DNA of 64,000 nt from an uncultured Pseudomonadota bacterium. GTDB lineage: Bacteria; Myxococcota_A; UBA796; JAFGLY01. The notes under the pieces are model-generated. The model made no database searches. It was not told where the DNA came from and saw only the letters and a program-made list of their open reading frames with translations. Each line of letters begins with the position of its first letter. Within the stretch, counting starts at the first letter, position 1. Below, piece after piece: positions 32,235 to 41,128 of this stretch. A program made the position numbers and the translations under genes. The stretch covers positions 32,388-96,387 of the forward strand of contig CALDOK010000004.1 in the NCBI GenBank assembly GCA_937912125.1. The letters run 5' to 3'.

Positions 32235-33965
32235 TCACTCAGCGGGCGTCAGGTACTCCTCGACGAAGTAGCGCGGGGTGAGGGGCTCTCCCGTGGCGCC
32301 TTCGACCAGCTGCGCCCAGTGGATCGAGGCGCCGGGGGCGAAGATCCGCTCCTGCAGCCAGGCCCCGACGGCCGGGTCGTCGCAGGTGTCGATCTGCGTG
32401 AAGTGCTGCCCATCGTAGAGATCTCGGCCCATGGACGCCAGCAGCTGCGAGGCCAGCATCTCGCCCATCAGGTAGTTGTGGTAGTAGGCCGGCGCCGTGA
32501 CGATGTGGATCTTGGTGGCCCAGTCGGCGGCCTCGCGATCCGGGGGCCGCTGCAGCAGCTGATGCTGCTCCACCAGGTCCCACCAGAGCGTGTTCAGATC
32601 CTGATCGGGATCTGCATACAGGCCGCGCTCGAAGTCCACCATCACCAGCGACCAGCGGGCGAAGATCACCTGCAGCAGGCGCTGGGTCTGGCGCAGATCG
32701 GCGCTGGCGGGCGCGATCTCCTCGGGGGTGAGATCGGTGGCGCAGGCGATCCATCGCGGGTCCTTGGACAGGCGCCCGAACAACAGCGCGATGGCCTCGG
32801 TGGTGAAGGAGTGCGCGGCGCCCCGCAGCACCCAGGGCAGCTCGGGGTCGATGTACTGGTCGTAGACCGCGTGGCCCAGCTCGTGGAGCATGGTGCTCAT
32901 CCAGTAGTCGTCGTCCTCGAGGTTGCAGAACACCCGCACGTCGCCTTCGCGATCGATGTCGGTGCAGTAGGCCGAGGGCTGCTTGCCGTCCCGGGGGTAG
33001 AGGTCCGAGCGCTCGATGATCTGGGTGACCTCCAGGCCGATGCCCTGGAAGTAGGTCGTGTTGACCGCCTCGACGCTGCGGCCCCGGTAGAATGCGTCCA
33101 GATCGCGATCGCTGATGCGGGGGGCTTCCTGGAAGAACGGATCTGCATAGTGCCAGGGCATCAGGGCCTCGGGAGCCACGCCGTGGCGCGCGGCCAGCAC
33201 CGCATCCAGCTCGGTCTTGAGCTGCTCGAAGGGGACCTGGGAGCGGGTGGCCATGTCGTCGAACAGGGCCTGGACGGTGGCGGGGTCTTGCTCGCCCAGG
33301 GTGAGCTGCATCTGGTAGAAGTCGGGGTAGCCCGCCTGCACCGCGGCCTGGTTGCGCAGCTTGACCAGCTGCACCAGCTTGTCGGCCACCAGGGGGCCCA
33401 CCTGCTTGCTGGCCTCCCAGGCCTTGCGCCGCAGCTCGGGGTCGGTGCTGGTGAGCATGATCTCGTAGATGGCGTTGGCGTCGACAGGCTCGCCGTCGAT
33501 GGTGCCCCGGTGGGTGCTGTAGACCTCCTCGACCTCGACCCCCAGGGTGACCATCTGCGCCATCAGGGCGGCGTCGATCTGGTTGGGGGCGTAGCTGCCG
33601 TGGATGCGCTGCAGCTGGCGGAGCAGCAGCGGATCGCCCTCGAGCACGGCGGGGTCGGTGATCCATGTGCCGAGCCGCTCGAAGTCGCCTGGATCGGCAT
33701 GCAGCTGGCGAAGCTGGAGATCCAGCTCGCCGGCCTTGGTGTAGGACTCCGCGTCGCCGGAGGTGGTGGCGTCCCAGTAGGCCAGGTTCAGCTCACGGGC
33801 CACGGGCGCGACGCGCGCCTCGTAGGCTCCGGCGAAGGCTGCGGCTTGCTCGATGGTGGACACGGGGGACTCCTGGACCTGGGGCTCGGGGGCGGCCCCC
33901 TTGGGGCAGCCGACCATGAGGGTGAGGGACAGGGTGGAGGCGACGACGCTGGCGATGCGGTGCAT
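32235..33965 (-). CDS. M2-family (angiotensin-converting-enzyme-like) peptidyl-dipeptidase lipoprotein
   Basis: This 576-residue protein has a lipoprotein-type signal (VVASTLSLTLMVGC). The gluzincin motif HELGH (His361, Glu362, His365) is followed by FTTEAIALLFGRL, which supplies the third zinc ligand. Surrounding segments (LREWKxW-like KAWEASKQVG, LVKLRNQAAVQAGYPDFYQMQL, YYHNYLMGEMLASQL) match the M2/ACE family, which removes C-terminal dipeptides. The length fits a single-domain bacterial enzyme. It would act in the periplasm on peptides. The in-frame extension of about 890 residues upstream runs antisense to the next gene and is rejected. The Shine-Dalgarno is weak. Confidence 0.85.
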   Translation of the reverse strand: MHRIASVVASTLSLTLMVGCPKGAAPEPQVQESPVSTIEQAAAFAGAYEARVAPVARELNLAYWDATTSGDAESYTKAGELDLQLRQLHADPGDFERLGTWITDPAVLEGDPLLLRQLQRIHGSYAPNQIDAALMAQMVTLGVEVEEVYSTHRGTIDGEPVDANAIYEIMLTSTDPELRRKAWEASKQVGPLVADKLVQLVKLRNQAAVQAGYPDFYQMQLTLGEQDPATVQALFDDMATRSQVPFEQLKTELDAVLAARHGVAPEALMPWHYADPFFQEAPRISDRDLDAFYRGRSVEAVNTTYFQGIGLEVTQIIERSDLYPRDGKQPSAYCTDIDREGDVRVFCNLEDDDYWMSTMLHELGHAVYDQYIDPELPWVLRGAAHSFTTEAIALLFGRLSKDPRWIACATDLTPEEIAPASADLRQTQRLLQVIFARWSLVMVDFERGLYADPDQDLNTLWWDLVEQHQLLQRPPDREAADWATKIHIVTAPAYYHNYLMGEMLASQLLASMGRDLYDGQHFTQIDTCDDPAVGAWLQERIFAPGASIHWAQLVEGATGEPLTPRYFVEEYLTPAE

Positions 33966-34127
33966 GGGGCTCGGGGGGCTCGAGGTTGGCGCCCTGTATC
34001 TAGCGCGGATCGAGGATGAGGACCCCTCGGTTTTCGGCCTCGTGGGGTCCGGGTCCAGGGGGTGGCCGCGGTCGCATTGTGGCGAGGCGTGGCATGCAGG
34101 GTGCGCTGAACGATATGCTGCGTGGGC

Positions 34128-36536
34128 ATGACGTCGAACCGCGATCCTATCGATGCTGGTGCGGCGGCCGAGGATGCTGGACAGCCCCTCGAGCCCAAGC
34201 TCACCGTTACCGAGTCCGCCCCCGCTGGCTCGGGCGGCAGCACCTCCCTGCTGAGCGCGCCGCCTCCCCCGGCGCCGCCGCAGGATCTGGGGCCCGAGCA
34301 GCTCGAGCTGTACATTCGATCCGCCATGCACCAGGATCGCAGCCCTGGCGTGCTGGTGGTCGTCCGCCATCCTCTGCGCATGTACAAGGTCCCACGAGGG
34401 CTCTTCGAGGCCATCGAGTCGGCCGGCTGGGAGGTCCGGCGGGTGGACACCCATCCCGATCGGGTGCAGTCCGTCACCAACATCCGCGACGTGCTGCTCG
34501 AGGCTGCCAGCCTCGGCAAGCCCCTGGACCTCATGGTCATCAGCGGGGACGGCACCCTGGACCACCACGTGCTGGTGGCTGCATTCTGGGCCTTCTTTCC
34601 CGACATGGTCAGCCAGAGTCCCGGCTCCATCGACACGACGGCGGTCACCGGCGCAGACCTGGCCTCCATCCCCAGCCGGCTTCGGGACGCCTTTCTGGAT
34701 CCACTGCCTACGGCCAAGGATCTCGAGCCCACCCCCGAGACCATCAAGGAGCTGTGGCTGCTGCGCAGCGATCTCGAGCCCCTGCTGCGCCGGGGGAGGT
34801 CGCCCGAACGCATCGAGCGCCGCGCCCGGCGACCCCGCAGTGACTCCCTTCTCCGTGTCGCGGTGCTGGCTACGCTGCTGCCCCATCGGGTGGTGCTGCG
34901 CGCGCCGGGCTTCGACATCTCCGGGCTCGCCGAAGCCTCGCAGGAGCGCGCCTTCCAGGGGCTCTACCCCTACATTCGCGCAATATGCTGCTACCCGGCG
35001 GGAACAGCGGCCGACAACGCGGTCTTCTCGGGGGTGCCCGGCTGGGTCTACGCCCAGTTCTCGGGTGTGCTCACCCGCTTCGGCTGGCTCGATGGTGTCC
35101 GCCGCCAGGCCGAACGCCGGGTCGTCCAGCGCTTCATGCAGTACTTCACCAAGCGCTCGGTGGTGGTGCCCGCGCGTATCTCCCTGGTGGGGTTCGACGG
35201 CGGGTGGCAGGCCATCAGCAGCCACGCCGCTGGAGGCCCTGGAGCGGGAAAGTTCTTCACCGCCGATCTGACCTCGAAGACCAAGGGCATGCTGGGCTAC
35301 CTGATCCGGGTACCGCGTGTGCTCTTCATGGAAGGCGTGCTTGGAAACACCGTCGTCAGAGTGGTCTCTCGCTACTCCGACGGTCGCCTCAAGTCCTACA
35401 CCGAGGCCCAGCTGGCCGAGGGCCTGTACACCAACCGTGCCTTCATCGCAGGCGTCGGCTCCATCCCCACCACCGGCGCCGTCAGCCTCGCCGGCCAGAG
35501 CTCCCTGGCCCTGCTGCCCCCCATCTGGATCCGCGCTCGCGCTGGCAACCCCACGGGCTTCAACCTCCGGGGCTTTGGAGTGTTCTGGGAGGCTGTCGCC
35601 AAGGGCGTGGTCGCCCGCACGCTGAACCTGCTGGGGCTCGGCGTTGGCAAGCTGGCGGGGGGCGGTCGTTTCACCATGCTGCTGCCCGAGAGCCAGGTAG
35701 CCATCAAGGAAGGCGAAGAGATCGAGATCGACTACCTGACCATGGGCGGTCGCCCCCGGGGTGTGCCGGTTCAGGTCTCCGGCGACCCCTTCCAGGCTTG
35801 GAAGATGCAGATTCGATCTGCCTGGTCGCCCATCCCCCTGCTGGGTGAGTCGCGTTCTTTGTTGTTGGCGTCCACCCGGGCCGCCATGGCCGATCTGCGC
35901 TTGCGCCAGAGCTACGACCTGCGGGTCGAGTACATCGGCGGCGTGCATTACTTCTGGCACCACCTGGGCGAAGACTGGAGCGAAGCCTTCGGTGCGCGCA
36001 CCGGCCTGTTGAAGCCCCCCCTGTGGTTGCCCCTGCCCTTGGCCATGGTGCAGCGGCGCCTGGTTGGCGCCTGGGGCCAGGCCGGCGCGGGCGAGTTCGT
36101 GGACACCAGCCAGGCCGGCGTCTCCCTTGGGCGCCGCGGGCGCTATGCCCACAACAACGACCAGAGCGCCCACCTGGTGGTGCTGCGGGAGCCGCGTTCG
36201 TCCCTGCTGGTGCGCCAGATCCGCCGGACTCCGGGCGAAGGTATGGTCTATGAGAGCCGCGCTCGCTACCGGCGGGTGGGTGCCACCTACATCATCTTCG
36301 AGGGCAGCACCGTGGCCTGGCAGGGCGAGCAGCCCCCCACCATCGTCCAGGAGGATCACTGGTTCCGCTCGGCCCAGGACTTCCAGCAGGCCGCGCCGGC
36401 CTTCTTCCCCCTGCGCCAGGCTTCCCCGGACGCGCCCGGCCTGCTGGGCGGCTGGGACGACGACGACACCGAGATCCTGCCGATCTTCGATCACCGCGAG
36501 CGCCAGGACGTGCGCAAGTCCAAGCGTCGGCGCTGA
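34128..36536 (+). CDS. Large protein with a diacylglycerol/lipid-kinase-like GDGT motif
   Basis: This 802-residue protein begins with a disordered Pro/Ser-rich segment. A region starting about residue 70 (SPGVLVVVRHPLRMYKVPRGLFEAIESAG) leads to VISGDGTLDHH with Gly140-Asp-Gly-Thr143, the ATP-phosphate loop of diacylglycerol and sphingosine kinases. A roughly 130-residue insertion follows, then a second half (YPAGTAADNAVFSGVP, GFDGGWQAIS, RFTMLLPESQVAIKEGEEIEIDYL) resembling the beta-sandwich of that kinase fold. The last about 200 residues are unassigned. A cytosolic or peripheral lipid kinase is a reasonable guess. The start may be GTG 34122 or ATG 34128; neither has a clear Shine-Dalgarno. 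Confidence 0.55.
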   Translation: MTSNRDPIDAGAAAEDAGQPLEPKLTVTESAPAGSGGSTSLLSAPPPPAPPQDLGPEQLELYIRSAMHQDRSPGVLVVVRHPLRMYKVPRGLFEAIESAGWEVRRVDTHPDRVQSVTNIRDVLLEAASLGKPLDLMVISGDGTLDHHVLVAAFWAFFPDMVSQSPGSIDTTAVTGADLASIPSRLRDAFLDPLPTAKDLEPTPETIKELWLLRSDLEPLLRRGRSPERIERRARRPRSDSLLRVAVLATLLPHRVVLRAPGFDISGLAEASQERAFQGLYPYIRAICCYPAGTAADNAVFSGVPGWVYAQFSGVLTRFGWLDGVRRQAERRVVQRFMQYFTKRSVVVPARISLVGFDGGWQAISSHAAGGPGAGKFFTADLTSKTKGMLGYLIRVPRVLFMEGVLGNTVVRVVSRYSDGRLKSYTEAQLAEGLYTNRAFIAGVGSIPTTGAVSLAGQSSLALLPPIWIRARAGNPTGFNLRGFGVFWEAVAKGVVARTLNLLGLGVGKLAGGGRFTMLLPESQVAIKEGEEIEIDYLTMGGRPRGVPVQVSGDPFQAWKMQIRSAWSPIPLLGESRSLLLASTRAAMADLRLRQSYDLRVEYIGGVHYFWHHLGEDWSEAFGARTGLLKPPLWLPLPLAMVQRRLVGAWGQAGAGEFVDTSQAGVSLGRRGRYAHNNDQSAHLVVLREPRSSLLVRQIRRTPGEGMVYESRARYRRVGATYIIFEGSTVAWQGEQPPTIVQEDHWFRSAQDFQQAAPAFFPLRQASPDAPGLLGGWDDDDTEILPIFDHRERQDVRKSKRRR

Positions 36537-36540
36537 TCCG

Positions 36541-39033
36541 CTAGAGCCACCTGCGGGTCCAGGCTCCGGGGCGGGCGCCGGGGATGGGCTGCCCAGCCCG
36601 GAGGGACTCCAGGAGCGCGCGCGCCTGGTCCGGCTCATAGGGGCGCCAGCACAGGTCCACCCGGAAGCGCCGGCCGCCTGCGTCGCGCAGCGCCTCGAGC
36701 TGGGCGGACAGACTCAGGGGGATGCCGTCCACGAGCACCGCGCTGCGCCCCTGGCGGGCGCGGTGGTAGGGGTGCCCCAGCTCGTCGGCGATGGTTTGGT
36801 CTGGCGCCAGGCCTGGCAGGGCGGGGGGCAGGGCCGCGCGGAACACGGCCACGTCCGCGTACAGCACCACCGCGGCGTCCCCGTCCGCGCTCAGCATGGC
36901 CTGGACGCTGGGGCGATCCAGCTCGAGGGGCAGGGTGATGCCCGCCAGGCCCAGGCGGTCCCGCTGCGCTCGCAGGGCCAGGGGATTGCAGGCGTAGAGC
37001 AGGTCGTCTCCCCAGCGCCGCTCCTGGGCCAGCTCGCCCACCAGCGGCAGGTGGCCAAGGTTCGCCAGCACCCAGCGCCGCACGCCCGCCTCGCGAGCCC
37101 GCAGGATCTGGGCGGCGATGGCGTCGCGGTCACCGCCCCGCAGCACCGCCGGCAGGACGCAGGCCAGGCGCAGAGGGCTCAGGCTGGCGAGGGCCCGCTC
37201 GAGGCGCTCTGGCTGGCTTGGGTCGAGCACCAGCTCCAGCTCACCGAAGCCCACCTGAGGCCCGATGGCCAGCAAGCTGGGCCGGTCGCTGCGCAGGGAC
37301 CAGGTCTCCTCGATGGAGGGCTCGGGTTGGGAGCTGCCGCTGGCCGAGCTTGCACCAGCTGCCTCTGCCTGCGGGTAGCGCCGGCCCAGCCTTTGGAGCT
37401 CGAGGGCGAGCTCCAGGCGCCGCAGGATGTCCCGGCGCACGCGCACCAGTGCCTTGCGAGGGGTGAGCAGGGGCTCCCGCTGAGTCAGGGTGCAGCGCAC
37501 AGGGCCCAGGGTGAAGCTGTCCCCCGGAGCGCTCATCACCGCGGTGATGCTGGGGGCGCGCAGGGCGTCCACGGGCTCCGGGCCCAGCGTGTAGCTGTCC
37601 CGGATCTCGACGCCACCGGCCCGGGCGGTGATCTCGAGGCCGCCGGAGCTGGTGGTGACGGCCAACTCCACCTCGGGTCCCGCGTAGCCAGGAGGCAGCA
37701 GGCTGGGGACCTTCACCCCGAAGCGCGCCACCGCGCTGCGGCTGTGGGCCAGCCGTAGCTCCTGGCCTTCCCCCGCCTCGAAGCGCAGCGGGGCGGGGAT
37801 GAGCGCCACCTGACCCGGATCGGCCCGCTCCAGGTCACGACCCTCAGCGTCCTTCATCCAGGCCAGATCGAGGTGTCGCAGGCGTCCGCCCTCATCGGCG
37901 ATCAGCAGGCGGTCACCGCGGGAGAAGGAGACCTCGACAAGGGCTTCCAGCTCCTGGGCCCCCACGCGCAGGATGCGTCCGACACGAGGCCCCAGGTGGC
38001 CCTGCATCACGGGCTGGACCCGCACTGGAGGGTGGGGGAGATCCCCCTGGCTGTGGGCGCGGGCACCCACCAGGTAGCCGGTGGAGGCCCGCCGTGAGAA
38101 CAGGCTGCGCAGGTCCCGCTCGGCGTCCTGTCGCTGCCAGCCCTGGGGCGGTTCGAGCCCGGCGGCCAGGTCGATGGCGCCCCGGTAGGCGTGGCAGGCA
38201 GCGGCCACATAGGCCGGGGAGCGCAGGCGTCCCTCGAGCTTGAGGGCGGCCACGCCGGCCTGGGCGAGCTGCGGGATGAGGTCGAGGGTCATCAGGTCCC
38301 GGAGGCTGAAGGGCAGCCCGAGATCGGCGTCGTCGCTGTGAAAGGTGCGCCGGCAGGGCTGGGTGCAGCGGCCCCGGTTGCCGCTGAAGCTGCGGGAGTT
38401 GGCGATGGCGAGGCTGGGCTCCACGGTGTCGCCGCCCGCGGAGCGGCCTCGGCTGGATCGGCCCCGCCTGCGCTCCTCGGCCATGGCCGAAGCCAGGCAC
38501 AGGCCAGAGTAGGCGTAGCAGAGGGAGCCGTGGGCGAAGACCTCGAGCTCGACCCCGGGCTGCCGCCGGTGGATGGTCTGGATCTCCTGCAGGGACAGCT
38601 CCCTGGCCAGCACCACCCGGCTGAGCCCAAGCCGGGCCGCGGTGGCGGCACCGTCGGCGTCGTGGATGGCCAGCTGTGTGCTGCCGTGCAGCCTGAGGCC
38701 CGGGACCGTGCCCCTGGCCAGCTCGAGCAGGCCCAGGTCCTGCAGCACCACGGCGTCCACTCCTGCATCCTCGCAGGCCAGCAGCAGCTGGGCGGCCAAG
38801 CCCAGCTCGTCGCTCCGCACCAGGGTGTTGAGGGTGACCAGCACCTCGCAGCCCGCCTCGTGGGCCAGCGCCACGGCGCCCGCCAGCTGCTCGAGGGCGA
38901 AGTTGGTGGCGTGGGCGCGCGCGCTCAGGTGGCGCAGGCCCAGGTAGACCGCGTCGGCGCCGTGGTCCAGAGCCGCCCGCAGGGCGCCGGGGCTGCCCGC
39001 GGGGGCCACCAGGAGCGGCGTGGAGGGAGCCAT
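36541..39033 (-). CDS. Peptidase U32 family protein (RlhA-like)
   Basis: This 830-residue protein opens with LLVAPAGSPGALRAALDHGADAVYLG, the start of U32 TIM-barrel proteins. The FAHGSLCYAYSGLCLAS and GRCTQPCRR cysteine clusters, likely Fe-S ligands, are present but separated by an Arg/Gly-rich insertion. Length and the long C-terminal part resemble the U32/DUF3656 group that includes RlhA, which makes 5-hydroxycytidine in 23S rRNA; other U32 proteins act in ubiquinone hydroxylation or collagen breakdown. Orthology is likely but not proved. It begins one base after the stop of the barrel gene (39035) and converges with the lipid-kinase-like gene across 4 nt. Confidence 0.75.
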   Translation of the reverse strand: MAPSTPLLVAPAGSPGALRAALDHGADAVYLGLRHLSARAHATNFALEQLAGAVALAHEAGCEVLVTLNTLVRSDELGLAAQLLLACEDAGVDAVVLQDLGLLELARGTVPGLRLHGSTQLAIHDADGAATAARLGLSRVVLARELSLQEIQTIHRRQPGVELEVFAHGSLCYAYSGLCLASAMAEERRRGRSSRGRSAGGDTVEPSLAIANSRSFSGNRGRCTQPCRRTFHSDDADLGLPFSLRDLMTLDLIPQLAQAGVAALKLEGRLRSPAYVAAACHAYRGAIDLAAGLEPPQGWQRQDAERDLRSLFSRRASTGYLVGARAHSQGDLPHPPVRVQPVMQGHLGPRVGRILRVGAQELEALVEVSFSRGDRLLIADEGGRLRHLDLAWMKDAEGRDLERADPGQVALIPAPLRFEAGEGQELRLAHSRSAVARFGVKVPSLLPPGYAGPEVELAVTTSSGGLEITARAGGVEIRDSYTLGPEPVDALRAPSITAVMSAPGDSFTLGPVRCTLTQREPLLTPRKALVRVRRDILRRLELALELQRLGRRYPQAEAAGASSASGSSQPEPSIEETWSLRSDRPSLLAIGPQVGFGELELVLDPSQPERLERALASLSPLRLACVLPAVLRGGDRDAIAAQILRAREAGVRRWVLANLGHLPLVGELAQERRWGDDLLYACNPLALRAQRDRLGLAGITLPLELDRPSVQAMLSADGDAAVVLYADVAVFRAALPPALPGLAPDQTIADELGHPYHRARQGRSAVLVDGIPLSLSAQLEALRDAGGRRFRVDLCWRPYEPDQARALLESLRAGQPIPGARPGAWTRRWL

Positions 39034-39034
39034 C

Positions 39035-40384
39035 CTAGAAGTAGAGCTTGATCTGGGCGAAGGCCACGGTGGGGATCATGCCGAACTCGGATCCCACGTC
39101 GGTTCGTTCGGCCATGACGTCCTCGAGGGCCTGGGCGGCTTCGTCCTCGTCGGTGATCCAGGTGCCGTCTTCCCGCTGCATGTCCGCGAGCCCGATGGCG
39201 ACGTCATGGGGGCGCTCCCCGGCCCCGAAGAAGGCGCCCACGGACAGCTCGGCGTTCTCGGCGGCGGACCATGCCAGCGAGGGGCCGATCATGGCGCTGG
39301 GGTCCCCGAGGTTGACGACGCCGAAGGCCGAGGCGCTAAGCAAGGGCGTGATCTGGTAGCCGACGGTCAGGGCGGCGTAGTAACGACCGGCGGTCCAGAC
39401 CTCGCCGTTGGCGAAGCGCTCGGTGGAGTAGACCGCCAGGTACTCGCTGGCATCGGCACCGCCGAAGCTCTGCCAGTACAGCTCCCCCATCAGGCTGACG
39501 TCCTCGAAGGGCATCCAGTTGGCCCCCAGGGCAGCGCGCACGAAGGGGTCCTCGCTCTCGGGCAGGGTCACGGTGGCCTCACCCTGGATTCCCACCGCGC
39601 CCATGGAGCTGGCCACGTCGACGCCGAACACAGGCTCGGCGCGGTTCGCGGCGGCCATGATCCCCACGTCGGTGATGCCGAAGGTCCAGCCGCCGTGCAT
39701 GGCCAACACGGTCCCGTCCAGGCTCCAGTCGCCGGCGTAGGCCGCCACGGCGGTGACGCTGCCGGCCATGCCGAAGTAGGCGTCGACCCGGGCGGCGTCC
39801 ACGCCGGGCCGGTACTCGGTGTCGATGTCGGTGGGGGAGAAGGGCGCCACCAGATCCATGGGGGTGAAGATCCACGACGATCCGAAGCTCACCGGCTGTC
39901 GACCCAGGGTGATGTCCAGGTGAGGGATGCTGATCTTGGCTGCCAGGCGATCCATCCGGCCCTCGACCATGTAGTTGGGTGCGTCCACCGGCTCCCAGCT
40001 CATGTCCACGACCTGGGCGTAGCCTCCGCCCCCACTGCCCAGGCTGATGGCGCCGGCCTCGAGGGCTTGGGAGTAGTAGCTGGCCGCGCTGCGGGCGTGG
40101 GCGGTGAGCGAGAACGCGTCGCCGACCTCGAGCACCGCCTTGATCCGGCCGTCCAGGGCGCCCTGGGCCATGGGGTCCTCGGGCATCAGCGGCGTGGGCT
40201 CCATGCCGAAGGCCTGGAGATCCTCGTCGGGCACCAGGGACCACTCGTAGGGGAAGGCGGTGAAGGTGAAGCTCTTGACGTCGCCTGCGAGATCGAGGGA
40301 CCAGCTCTCGGCCTCGACCACGGGGGCGGCCAGGGCCTTGGGGGCCATGGACAGGGCGGCGATGACGATCAGGGGGAGGGTCAT
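39035..40384 (-). CDS. Predicted outer-membrane porin-like beta-barrel protein
   Basis: This 449-residue protein has a Sec signal (LPLIVIAALSMAPKALAA) and then many amphipathic strands (IKAVLEVGDAFSLTAHARSAAS, KISIPHLDITLGRQPVSFG). It ends in VAFAQIKLYF, a terminal aromatic typical of outer-membrane barrels. RQPVSFGSSWIFTPMDLVAPFSP resembles the entry region of DUF1302/porin-like proteins. No specific substrate is evident. The ATG at 40384 has AGGAGG upstream and overlaps the GbsR-type regulator's stop by 4 nt, so the barrel is co-translated with the regulator and probably controlled by it. Confidence 0.7.
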   Translation of the reverse strand: MTLPLIVIAALSMAPKALAAPVVEAESWSLDLAGDVKSFTFTAFPYEWSLVPDEDLQAFGMEPTPLMPEDPMAQGALDGRIKAVLEVGDAFSLTAHARSAASYYSQALEAGAISLGSGGGGYAQVVDMSWEPVDAPNYMVEGRMDRLAAKISIPHLDITLGRQPVSFGSSWIFTPMDLVAPFSPTDIDTEYRPGVDAARVDAYFGMAGSVTAVAAYAGDWSLDGTVLAMHGGWTFGITDVGIMAAANRAEPVFGVDVASSMGAVGIQGEATVTLPESEDPFVRAALGANWMPFEDVSLMGELYWQSFGGADASEYLAVYSTERFANGEVWTAGRYYAALTVGYQITPLLSASAFGVVNLGDPSAMIGPSLAWSAAENAELSVGAFFGAGERPHDVAIGLADMQREDGTWITDEDEAAQALEDVMAERTDVGSEFGMIPTVAFAQIKLYF

Positions 40385-40854
40385 AGGGACCTCCTGCGCT
40401 CTTCCCAGCGCGCGAGCAGGGCGGGGATCTCTTCCTCGAGGAAGGCGTAGAGCTCGTGCACCTCGCGGAGCCGTGCGGTCCGGTCGGGAGCATGCTCCTC
40501 CATGTGCTCGAGGGCCCGGCACAGGGCCGAGCTGAACTGGGACAGGGCGTCCAGATCGCGCTGGATGAGCTGAGAGAAGTCTCCGGCGCGGACGCGGTAG
40601 TAGGACTTGTGGTCCCGAGGCTGCGCCACCCGCTCCACGAGGCCCAGCTCCATGAGGTCGCGGGAGGTGGTGCTGACGCTGGCCTTGCTGGCCTGCAGCG
40701 CCCTGACCAGCTGGGCTGCGGACTGGGCCGGCGGATCGCACACCAGCAGGTGCGCGAGCATGCGCCCCATCATGCGAGGCTTGCCGATGGCCGCGAAGAG
40801 CAGGCCGAGCTCTTCGATGAAGTGGCGCTCGTCGTAGCGGTCACCCAGGGGCAT
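40381..40854 (-). CDS. GbsR/MarR-type transcriptional regulator
   Basis: This 157-residue winged-helix regulator has the GbsR-family layout: an N-terminal FIEELGLLFAAIGKPRMMGRMLAHLLV, then SAAQLVRALQASKASVSTTSRDLMELGLVERV as helix-turn-helix and RDHKSYYRVRAGD as the wing. A helical dimerisation tail follows. GbsR-type proteins usually repress osmoprotectant or efflux genes. It is the first gene of a three-gene operon with the porin-like barrel and the U32 protein. A palindrome 30 nt upstream (40884-40903) is the obvious operator, so autoregulation is likely. GGAG lies 6 nt before the ATG. Confidence 0.8.
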   Translation of the reverse strand: MPLGDRYDERHFIEELGLLFAAIGKPRMMGRMLAHLLVCDPPAQSAAQLVRALQASKASVSTTSRDLMELGLVERVAQPRDHKSYYRVRAGDFSQLIQRDLDALSQFSSALCRALEHMEEHAPDRTARLREVHELYAFLEEEIPALLARWEERRRSL

Positions 40855-40883
40855 TTGGGTCTCCGACGGGGGAGGGGATGCAG

Positions 40884-40903
40884 ATGTGACTGGTCAGTCA
40901 TAT
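40884..40903. promoter_or_regulatory. Palindromic operator upstream of the GbsR-type regulator
   Basis: A perfect 14-bp core, TGACTGGTCAGTCA (40887-40900), extends to a 20-bp near-palindrome with one mismatched pair. It sits 29 bp upstream of the regulator ATG and about 150 bp upstream of the sigma-54 promoter of creD. Size and symmetry are as expected for a MarR/GbsR dimer site. Confidence 0.6.
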
Positions 40904-41052
40904 CACCCCTGTCCACACTTGGCAGATCTTCCGCAATCGCAGGTAGCTGTGCAGGGGGCGTGCAGAGCCTGTGCCGATGGCAAAACGGGCCGAGGAGAAG
41001 GAGTTCCGGACCGGGCGTCCTGCGCCTGGACCCTGCGGGAGGCGTCGGCGGC

Positions 41053-41069
41053 CTGGCACCGGTCTTGCG
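41053..41069 (+). promoter_or_regulatory. Sigma-54 (-24/-12) promoter of creD
   Basis: CTGGCAC at 41053-41059, a 5-nt spacer and TTGCG at 41065-41069 match the sigma-54 consensus (TGGCAC-N5-TTGC), with GG (41055-41056) and GC (41067-41068) at the required 12-bp offset. The start codon of creD is at 41129, giving an untranslated leader of about 50 nt. It implies dependence on an enhancer-binding activator that is not in this window. Confidence 0.65.
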
Positions 41070-41128
41070 AAGGAGCCCGGGCAGCGCCCACTGGCGTCTT
41101 CCATTCATCGAACGAAGGAGCAGCGAGC

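Noticed and set aside
33966..36638. Long minus-strand open frame extending the M2 peptidase to 1467 residues
   Set aside because: It runs antisense to the lipid-kinase-like gene and its translation is low-complexity Pro/Gly/Arg-rich. The peptidase has its own signal peptide and start at 33965.
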